The notes beneath the pieces were generated by a model. That model searched no databases and was not told the origin of the DNA. It worked only from the letters and a program-made list of their open reading frames with translations. The position numbers and the translations under genes are program-made. From 1162T-S-0a-05 sp050299435 (GTDB lineage Bacteria; Pseudomonadota; Gammaproteobacteria; Pseudomonadales; Cellvibrionaceae), in NCBI GenBank assembly GCA_050299435.1, contig JBNKVX010000026.1:1-42626 (forward strand): a DNA stretch of 42,626 nucleotides, in the 5' to 3' direction. Of the stretch, positions 34,427-40,255 are shown one piece after another (position 1 is the first letter of the stretch; each line of letters starts with the position of its first letter).

Positions 34427-34840
34427 CTATTGTCCCAACGTTAAAACACGTTGAATCATTTGTTTTGCGGCATTCATAACATCAACGTTGACCTGAAAAG
34501 ATCTTGACGCTGAAATCATATTTGTCATTTCTTCCACAACGTTCACGTTCGGATACAAAACATAACCTTCTTCATCCGCCTTGGGATGTTCAGGCTCATA
34601 ACGTTTTTGTAAAGGTGCATCGCTTTCCACTATTCCCATAACTTGCACACCTACAGACTCGCGACCTTGTAAATATGAATTGAATTGGCTGGCAAATACT
34701 GGGTGCCTACCGCGATACACTTGCTCAGAACTTGAATGCGCTGACTCCGCATTAGCGATATTGCTTGCTGTGGTATTCAGGCGCACACTTTGCGCATTCA
34801 TCCCGGTTCCAGCCGTATTAAATATTTGCGATAAACTCAT
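34427..34840 (-). CDS. flgC: Flagellar proximal rod protein FlgC
   Basis: This 137-residue protein has the family length. IFNTAGTGMNAQSVRLNTTA and SNIANAESA form the N-terminal axial motif, and YPNVNVVEEMTNMISASRSF is the C-terminal one. GVQVMGIVESDAPLQKRYEP is typical of FlgC. It lies 15 bases behind flgB in the sigma-54-driven flgBCDE operon. Confidence 0.97.
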   Translation of the reverse strand: MSLSQIFNTAGTGMNAQSVRLNTTASNIANAESAHSSSEQVYRGRHPVFASQFNSYLQGRESVGVQVMGIVESDAPLQKRYEPEHPKADEEGYVLYPNVNVVEEMTNMISASRSFQVNVDVMNAAKQMIQRVLTLGQ

Positions 34841-34855
34841 AGATCACTCTCCGTG

Positions 34856-35257
34856 TTAATCACCGCGTAAAGCTTTAGTTAAGCCTTTAAATCGGCTGTT
34901 TAAAATCGTGAAAGCCGCCTGAAATTCAAGCGTATTTTTCATAAATTCCGCATGTTCAACTTGTTCTTCCACAGTGTTACCGTCAATCGAAGGTTGCTGA
35001 GGAACGCGATATAACTTTTCGTTGAATCCGGCTTGCACGTTGGGCGCAATATGACCACTGTGGCTGGATCGCATTAACACACGATCATCACTGGAGCCCA
35101 TACGACGGCGTAGCTCAGCTTTAAAATCAAGATCGCGAGCTTTAAACCCTGGTGTATCGGCATTGGCCAAATTTGCAGACAAAACCGCCGCTTTGTCTGA
35201 TCTCAGACTTAAAGCGTTTTCATAGAGGCCTATAGCATTGTGAAATGATATGGACAT
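34856..35257 (-). CDS. flgB: Flagellar proximal rod protein FlgB
   Basis: This is a 133-residue protein from ATG 35257, which is preceded by AGGGAACAGGAA. An upstream in-frame start at 35347 would run through the promoter and is not used here. ALSLRSDKAAVLSANLANAD and TPGFKARDLDFKAEL are FlgB signatures. DGNTVEEQVEHAEFMKNTLE near the C-terminus pairs with them. It is the first gene of flgBCDE, with a sigma-54 promoter 67-82 bases upstream. Confidence 0.96.
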   Translation of the reverse strand: MSISFHNAIGLYENALSLRSDKAAVLSANLANADTPGFKARDLDFKAELRRRMGSSDDRVLMRSSHSGHIAPNVQAGFNEKLYRVPQQPSIDGNTVEEQVEHAEFMKNTLEFQAAFTILNSRFKGLTKALRGD

Positions 35258-35323
35258 TTCCTGTTCCCTTATCGGCAAATTATTTGCCGTTAACGATAAA
35301 TATTTTGTTACCAAACAAGAAAG

Positions 35324-35339
35324 AGCAATGCGTGTGCCA
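35324..35339 (-). promoter_or_regulatory. Sigma-54 promoter of flgBCDE
   Basis: On the minus strand TGGCAC, 5 bases, TTGCT, a perfect match to TGGCAC-N5-TTGCW. The predicted start is near 35313, about 56 bases before the flgB ATG at 35257. Confidence 0.85.
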
Positions 35340-35404
35340 GAATACAAATAATTTTTAATTTATTGATTTATATGGATTTTATTTTCTGTTCAAAGAAAAA
35401 AGGG

Positions 35405-35437
35405 AGAGAAAAAAAAGAAAACGGCAAGTCTTTACCG
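35405..35437 (-). terminator. Intrinsic terminator after cheR
   Basis: On the minus strand CGGTAA-AGAC-TTGCCG (35437-35422) is followed by TTTTCTTTTTTTTC. The six-pair stem, one a G-T pair, plus the T-run 10 bases after the cheR stop separates cheVR from flgB. Confidence 0.65.
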
Positions 35438-35446
35438 CTTATAGGA

Positions 35447-36283
35447 TCACTTGGCTTGGTAAACGACTCCAGGTCTGACATGTACAGTTTCAAACAAATC
35501 GCTGGCCATGCCTAAACTCTCAGAGGAACCTAAAATTAGAATGCCGCCAGGGTTTAATGCTTTTCGTAAACGAGCAAGAATATCGAATTTCAATTCGGCA
35601 GAAAAATAAATTAGTACATTGCGACAAAATATCGCATCGAATTTGCCCAGCAACGCATACGGTTCAAGTAAATTTTGTGCTTTAAAGGTAACCCGTTCCA
35701 GAATATTGGGTTTCACACACCAACTGTCCAACTGGTTTTGAACAAAATGATCCTTTAATCGACCACCTTCCAGACCTCTTGAAACAGAGAGCCTATCAAA
35801 ACACCCTTGAGACGCTTTAGCCAACACTGCACTCGATAAATCTGTCGCCAGAATCTCCAAAGGGAAAACTTTAATACTGTAATTTCGTCGTATAAATTCT
35901 TCTGCAGTAATCGAAATAGAGAAAGGCTCCTGCCCATACGAACAAGCAGCGGACCAAATTCTATAACGTTCCCTTTCGCTCGCATGCAACTGAGGAAACA
36001 AGATATTTAAAAGGTACTCATAGGGATAGGTGTCACGAAACCAAAACGTTTCGTTGGTGGTCATGGCGTCAATAACTTGTTGGCGTAAATCTAAGTTACT
36101 ACTAGATTGAACTTTTGTAGTTAATTCAGAAAGGTTTTGAATACAGTTTTCAATGAGAATTTTGCGCACACGCGTGGCAACCAAATATTGTTTATTTACT
36201 CCCAAATCAATGCCGGCTGCATCCCGCAGGAAATCCCGAAATGCATGGAACTCATCCGCACTAAAATGCGCCTGGTCGCTCAA
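35447..36283 (-). CDS. cheR: Chemotaxis protein methyltransferase CheR
   Basis: This 278-residue enzyme uses SAM to methylate glutamates of chemoreceptors. It has an N-terminal helical CheR_N domain (about 8-60), then TTNETFWFRD near 79-88, the SAM motif IWSAACSYGQEPFSISI near 108-124, and FDAIFCRNVLIYF near 213-225. All are canonical. The start codon is TTG at 36283 behind AGGGAAG. No nearer ATG in frame gives a full N-terminus. It follows cheV by 40 bases and is directly upstream of the flgB promoter. Confidence 0.96.
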   Translation of the reverse strand: MSDQAHFSADEFHAFRDFLRDAAGIDLGVNKQYLVATRVRKILIENCIQNLSELTTKVQSSSNLDLRQQVIDAMTTNETFWFRDTYPYEYLLNILFPQLHASERERYRIWSAACSYGQEPFSISITAEEFIRRNYSIKVFPLEILATDLSSAVLAKASQGCFDRLSVSRGLEGGRLKDHFVQNQLDSWCVKPNILERVTFKAQNLLEPYALLGKFDAIFCRNVLIYFSAELKFDILARLRKALNPGGILILGSSESLGMASDLFETVHVRPGVVYQAK

Positions 36284-36323
36284 AGTATTTTCTTCCCTTT
36301 TTCTATTAACTGCGCAATTAGTT

Positions 36324-37262
36324 TTAACTTATCTCGCCACTAAGCTCTGCTAACCTTGAATTAATGCGGTTGGCTAACTCGTCAGGATGGAATTTTGCGA
36401 GAAAATCGTTAGCACCAACTTTTTGAACCATCGCCTCATTAAAGACACCACTCAAGGACGTATGCAGCACGATGTGCATATCTTTTAGTTTTGGATTTGC
36501 TCGCACTTCAGCTGTAAAGGTATATCCATCCATTTCAGGCATCTCAATATCTGAAATTACCAGCAAGAATTCACGGTAAGGATCTTTGCCTTCGGCAACA
36601 ACGCCTTCCAATATATCCAGCGCCTCCCTTCCATCTTTTGCGAGCGTGACTTCCATACCCAGTGACTGTGCCACTTTATGAATTTGCTTTCTTGCAATGG
36701 CTGAGTCATCCGAAATTAACACATGTTTTCTAACCGCCACATTTCGGTTAGATTCTTCAATGACCTCTTCACTGACTTCAGTTGGTAAGGGTGAAACTTC
36801 GGCAAGAATTTTTTCAACATCAATAATCTCAACGAGATTCCCCTCTACTTCGGTCACTGCAGTTAGATAGTTGTCTTTCCCTGCGCCACTGGGTGGGGGA
36901 TGAATTGCACTCCAATTCATATTCACGATGCGCTCTACACCGCGGACCAGAAAACCTTGAGTTGAGCGATTGTACTCAGTGATGATAACGAAACAATCGT
37001 CAATGTTTTTGAGTGGCGGGCTGCCAGTTGCCATTTTTAAATCCATTATCGGAATGGTACCACCGCGAATATGGGCCACGCCGCGCACAACTGGATTCCG
37101 TTTGGGGATTTCATTCAGTGGAGGGCACTGCAATACTTCTTTAACTTTGAATACATTGATACCGTAAAGTTGTTTTCCACCTAGGCTGAATAACAATAGT
37201 TCAAGTCGGTTCTGACCCACCAACTGAGTACGCTGGTTTACGCTGTCTAATACGCCAGCCAT
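36324..37262 (-). CDS. cheV: Chemotaxis coupling protein CheV
   Basis: This 312-residue protein combines a CheW-like domain (about 18-155, with LLLFSLGGKQLYGINVFKVK and PVVRGVAHIRGGTIPIMDL) and a receiver domain (about 180-305). The receiver residues are complete: D185/D186 in LISDDSA, the phosphoacceptor D238 in VISDIEMPEMDG, T268 in VLHTSLSG and K290. It couples chemoreceptors to CheA and its phosphorylation may tune adaptation. It has a GAGGGTG ribosome binding site. The gene is divergent from flgA. Confidence 0.96.
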   Translation of the reverse strand: MAGVLDSVNQRTQLVGQNRLELLLFSLGGKQLYGINVFKVKEVLQCPPLNEIPKRNPVVRGVAHIRGGTIPIMDLKMATGSPPLKNIDDCFVIITEYNRSTQGFLVRGVERIVNMNWSAIHPPPSGAGKDNYLTAVTEVEGNLVEIIDVEKILAEVSPLPTEVSEEVIEESNRNVAVRKHVLISDDSAIARKQIHKVAQSLGMEVTLAKDGREALDILEGVVAEGKDPYREFLLVISDIEMPEMDGYTFTAEVRANPKLKDMHIVLHTSLSGVFNEAMVQKVGANDFLAKFHPDELANRINSRLAELSGEIS

Positions 37263-37313
37263 ATATCACCCTCATTCACAGCCCGAACCTAAGTCAATCT
37301 TTCGACTGACAAT

Positions 37314-37329
37314 CGGCACAAGCTTTGCT
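37314..37329 (+). promoter_or_regulatory. Candidate sigma-54 promoter of flgA
   Basis: CGGCAC, 5 bases, TTGCT. It has one mismatch, at the first base of the -24 box. The predicted start near 37340 gives a leader of about 72 bases before flgA. Confidence 0.65.
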
Positions 37330-37411
37330 ATATCACTTTAAACGGCAGAAAAATGACGCCAACACATCGCAATATCTTATTGCTTTGTCTTAACAGCATA
37401 GGACAAGAATC

Positions 37412-38143
37412 ATGAGACTTCGCAGTTTTTTCCTTTGGTTAGGCCCAGTGGTTTTCAGCACAAGTCTAATGGCACAAGCAGAAGAATTACAATTTGAAAA
37501 CATTGAAGAACTCAGCACAAGGGTAAAACTCTTCGCTGAAAAACACTTTATTCAAATTTATGGAAAAGAGAAATATCAACGTGACGTCAGACTGCGCGTA
37601 AGCAACCTGGATCGGCGTCTAAAATTACGTCACTGCGACAAGGAGACTGATTTCGAACTGATTCGCCCGGCTCACCAAGGCCGAAATGTCACCGTAAAAG
37701 CGCAATGTAATTCAGACAGACATTGGAGCATTTACGTGCCTATCACCCTGGAAGTTTACGCTGACGTGGTTGTTGCGACACGAAATTTGGGTCGTGGCGC
37801 GGTGATCAGTGACAATGACGTAAAATACCAGCGAATCAATACTGCGGGCTTACCGAGTGGCCACCTCATTGATAAAAATCGCATTTTGGGAATGGAGCTA
37901 AAACGCTCGGTAAGAGTTGGCAGCTACCTATTGCTCTCCTCCCTGGAAAAGCCGCGAGTCGTCAATAAGGGAGATTCTGTAGTGTTGGAAGCACGGCAAA
38001 ATGCGCTACAGGTTTCTGCCAAAGGTACGGCGCTAAACAATGGGCAGGTTGGTGAGCAAATTAAAGTTCGCAACAATCAATCCGATAGGGTTGTAGATGC
38101 CATGGTTACTGGGCCTGGACGTGTCATGGTGGTTTCGCGCTAG
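37412..38143 (+). CDS. flgA: Flagellar P-ring assembly chaperone FlgA
   Basis: This 243-residue periplasmic protein helps FlgI assemble. It has a signal peptide (FFLWLGPVVFSTSLMAQA, cleavage near AQA-E) and an SAF-type domain (about 115-180), with RNLGRGAVISDNDVKYQRIN and GMELKRSVRVGSYLLLS. The C-terminal segment NKGDSVVLEARQNALQVSA is typical of FlgA. AGGACA precedes the ATG. It leads the rightward flgA-flgM-flgN set. Confidence 0.94.
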   Translation: MRLRSFFLWLGPVVFSTSLMAQAEELQFENIEELSTRVKLFAEKHFIQIYGKEKYQRDVRLRVSNLDRRLKLRHCDKETDFELIRPAHQGRNVTVKAQCNSDRHWSIYVPITLEVYADVVVATRNLGRGAVISDNDVKYQRINTAGLPSGHLIDKNRILGMELKRSVRVGSYLLLSSLEKPRVVNKGDSVVLEARQNALQVSAKGTALNNGQVGEQIKVRNNQSDRVVDAMVTGPGRVMVVSR

Positions 38144-38193
38144 GAAAATGTGATCTAGAACACCATTTAGACGCAAAAATTGTAAATTTCCCT

Positions 38194-38220
38194 TAAAGTT
38201 TATTCACGATAAGTCGATAT
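38194..38220 (+). promoter_or_regulatory. Sigma-28 (FliA) promoter of flgM
   Basis: TAAAGTTT, exactly 11 bases, then GTCGATAT. The -35 box is perfect and the -10 box matches 6 of 8 positions of GCCGATAA. It lies about 91 bases ahead of the flgM ATG and suggests FliA-dependent autoregulation of its anti-sigma factor. Confidence 0.75.
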
Positions 38221-38311
38221 AAGCTGTAAGACGACGAAATCTTCTGGATTTCAGGGCACCAAGCCCCTTTAGTCAAACAATTTGGTATAGAAAGCTTAAG
38301 AGTAAGTCAAA

Positions 38312-38617
38312 ATGGTTATTGAACCGGGAAACAACGTCAATTCAGCCAACGGAACCGTGAATAAAGCACGAAATGGTTCCGTGCGCCAAGAAGGTCAATC
38401 CAGTTCAAAAGCAAGAGGCAGCGATGCCAACAACCAGGACAATGTCTCCCTAAGCAATGCCGCTCACTCTCTCAATCGGCTGGAAGCCGCCCTTGCAAAT
38501 GTGACCGAAGTGGATACTGCAAAGGTAAAAGCGCTCAAAACAGCGGTTGAAAACGGAGGCTATCAAATTGACTCTTACCAACTTGCCGGCAAAATCCTCG
38601 CAGAAGACGATTTATAG
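38312..38617 (+). CDS. flgM: Anti-sigma-28 factor FlgM
   Basis: This 101-residue protein inhibits FliA until hook completion lets it be exported. The N-terminal half is Ser/Asn-rich and probably disordered. The C-terminal half (DNVSLSNAAHSLNRLEAALA, VKALKTAVENGGYQIDSYQL, AGKILAEDDL) matches FlgM's sigma-binding helices. Length is typical (95-110). It sits between flgA and flgN behind a sigma-28 promoter. Confidence 0.94.
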   Translation: MVIEPGNNVNSANGTVNKARNGSVRQEGQSSSKARGSDANNQDNVSLSNAAHSLNRLEAALANVTEVDTAKVKALKTAVENGGYQIDSYQLAGKILAEDDL

Positions 38618-38734
38618 GCCCTCTCCTCCCTTTAAGCTGGCATACAACCTGCTCTGGATTGTTATTGAAGCCTGATTGCCAAATTACTGGCACTCTGGTT
38701 CAGGCATGTTAATCCGGCCATTCTGGAGAAAGAT

Positions 38735-39226
38735 ATGAATACGCCCATTTCTGCAGCGCAAATACATCAGCAACTTATTCAAGACATGCAATCTTGTGAA
38801 GCGCTTCTGGTCTTGCTGAGCGAAGAGCGTGAAGCTATGCGAGAAAGAAACATGGATGATTTGGAACGTATACTCACTGCGAAAGCCGAGCATTTGCAAT
38901 CCCTGGAAAACAGCGCAGATGCACGTACTCAAATAGCGGAACAATATTCATCAAGTTCTAAACCCAATCAACAGAAAGAAATATGGCAGGATCTAATTAC
39001 TCAGTTCAAAGACGATAAAATTACCGAGAGTTGGCGAAAATTAAAATCCCTATTAAGCTCCTGTAAGCTTGAAAATGAAGTAAACGGCAAATTATTAGCA
39101 CGCAATCACCAAATATACTCTCGCCTTCTAGAGCTAGTTCGCGGCCAACCTAAGGCGCCTTCCTTATACAATTCGACAGGCTCTTCAACGTCGGGCGGAT
39201 CTTCCCATATCGTAGGTGAAGCATAA
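38735..39226 (+). CDS. flgN: FlgK/FlgL export chaperone FlgN
   Basis: This 163-residue cytoplasmic protein is mostly helical: QLIQDMQSCEALLVLLSEER and a coiled RNMDDLERILTAKAEHLQSL, then VNGKLLARNHQIYSRLLELV and a Ser/Gly-rich tail. This is the FlgN pattern. It binds the FlgK and FlgL C-termini before export. GGAGAAAG precedes the ATG. Its clients FlgK and FlgL are encoded in the same window and are enlarged. Repeat copy 3 starts 8 bases after its stop. Confidence 0.9.
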   Translation: MNTPISAAQIHQQLIQDMQSCEALLVLLSEEREAMRERNMDDLERILTAKAEHLQSLENSADARTQIAEQYSSSSKPNQQKEIWQDLITQFKDDKITESWRKLKSLLSSCKLENEVNGKLLARNHQIYSRLLELVRGQPKAPSLYNSTGSSTSGGSSHIVGEA

Positions 39227-39233
39227 TATCCTT

Positions 39234-39401
39234 CCGCTCGAAAACTTAGGCTTCGATTTTTATCGCGAGCGGGTGCTTGCACCTGAAACCTTCGGAGGCA
39301 GGACGCCGACGTAGAGCTTACAGGGATGTATTTACAGCGTGTTTCAGGTGCAAGCACCCGCTCAAAGCGATATTAAAATCGAAGCCTAAGTTTTCGAGCG
39401 G
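39234..39401 (+). repeat. Dispersed hairpin repeat, copy 3, with extended arms
   Basis: The core lies at 39290-39340. The arms 39234-39289 and 39341-39401 pair over about 55 bases, with a small bulge near 39264-39268 versus 39363-39369. The outer 27 bases of each arm pair perfectly. It fills almost the whole gap between flgN and the tRNA promoter. Confidence 0.9.
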
Positions 39402-39402
39402 A

Positions 39403-39432
39403 TTGTTAATATCAAAATGATTAAGGTATTAT
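39403..39432 (+). promoter_or_regulatory. Candidate sigma-70 promoter of tRNA-Arg
   Basis: TTGTTA, 18 bases, TATTAT, then a GC-rich CCCGGC discriminator before a start near 39439. The promoter begins directly after the right arm of repeat copy 3. Confidence 0.55.
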
Positions 39433-39444
39433 CCCGGCTTTATT

Positions 39445-39519
39445 GCCCCCGTAGTTGAATGGATACAATAGGGTCCTCCTAAGACTTAGGTGCAGGTTCG
39501 ATTCCTGCCGGGGGCGCCA
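39445..39519 (+). tRNA. tRNA-Arg, anticodon CCT, CCA encoded
   Basis: The cloverleaf is complete. Acceptor GCCCCCG pairs with CGGGGGC, the D arm is GTTG/CAAT, the anticodon stem GGGTC/GACTT encloses loop CTCCTAA with anticodon CCT, and the T arm is GCAGG-TTCGATT-CCTGC. The discriminator is G and CCA is encoded. It reads the AGG codon and resembles argW-type tRNAs. Confidence 0.95.
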
Positions 39520-39537
39520 CTTTTGAAAAAAAATAGC

Positions 39538-40251
39538 GTGAATCTTTTAATTTTTTCTCAATCAGAAATAGTTGACTCGTGTTTTTTTAGGGCGAGGGAA
39601 TATCAGTGCACACACATTCTGAAGGTATTAAAAGGCAAAACTGGAGATATTATCAATGTCGGAGAACTAAATGGAAATATTGGTACTGCGCGAATTGAAA
39701 AAATTGACGAAAGCGAGTGCATTTTAAAAGTTGATAGCCTGGAATTACCCTCCCCATCGCCAATCCCTCTAACACTTATCGTCGCCTTACCCAGACCGCA
39801 AATGATAAAAAGGATTTTACAAACTGTTGCAATGATGGGTGTAAAACAATTGATTTTTTTTAAAAGTGCACGTGTTGAAAAAAGCTTTTGGCAATCTCCT
39901 GTATTACAAGAATCTGAAATACAAAAGCAACTCATACTAGGCTTGGAACAAGGGAAGACTACATATCTTCCAACAGTGAGCCTTTCAAAGAATTTTAATT
40001 TTTTTATTCAAAATATGCTCCCCGAGTTATTGGATAGCAAACATTGCTATATTACGGATTTTAACGCGACTATAAAATTAGGTGCTCTCAATACTACAAA
40101 AGAAAATGCCGTAATAATTGGACCGGAAGGTGGTTTTACACAAAATGAGGTTGACGTTTTTCAATCGCTATCGTGCATCCCATTAAACATGGGCGAAAGA
40201 GTTTTAAAAGTAGAAACAGCGGTGACCAGTATCGCTGCTCGCTTTCTTTAA
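39538..40251 (+). CDS. RsmE-family 16S rRNA (U1498-N3) methyltransferase
   Basis: This is a 237-residue SPOUT-class protein. The C-terminal knot carries IIGPEGGFTQNEV near 198-210 and NMGERVLKVETAVTSIAARF, both RsmE hallmarks. The N-terminal part (VNLLIFSQSEIVD, HILKVLKGKTGDIINVGEL) forms the RNA-binding barrel. Middle segments LPRPQMIKRILQTVAMMGVK and ARVEKSFWQSP mark a subgroup that differs from E. coli RsmE. I chose GTG 39538 because a longer frame from 39490 would start inside the tRNA. There is no clear ribosome binding site. It lies 18 bases after the tRNA, so it may share its transcript. Base composition is more AT-rich than the neighbours, which could hint at transfer. Confidence 0.88.
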   Translation: MNLLIFSQSEIVDSCFFRAREYQCTHILKVLKGKTGDIINVGELNGNIGTARIEKIDESECILKVDSLELPSPSPIPLTLIVALPRPQMIKRILQTVAMMGVKQLIFFKSARVEKSFWQSPVLQESEIQKQLILGLEQGKTTYLPTVSLSKNFNFFIQNMLPELLDSKHCYITDFNATIKLGALNTTKENAVIIGPEGGFTQNEVDVFQSLSCIPLNMGERVLKVETAVTSIAARFL

Positions 40252-40255
40252 TTCA

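Noticed and set aside
38638..38653. Sigma-54-like TGGCAT-N5-CTGCT ahead of flgN
   Set aside because: The -12 box lacks the conserved TT start, and flgN is expected to be cotranscribed with flgM. Too weak to list as a promoter.
39106..39357. Minus-strand frame of 83 codons over flgN end and repeat copy 3
   Set aside because: Antisense to flgN and made of repeat sequence; no sign of coding.
20715..39401. CRISPR or insertion-sequence interpretation of the repeat copies
   Set aside because: The copies are about 9 kb apart, with no spacers between short repeats, no transposase, and no shared end sequences.
39490..39537. Extended start of the RsmE-like gene within the tRNA
   Set aside because: The first 16 residues would be encoded by the tRNA T-arm and acceptor. 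The family alignment begins at the GTG at 39538.
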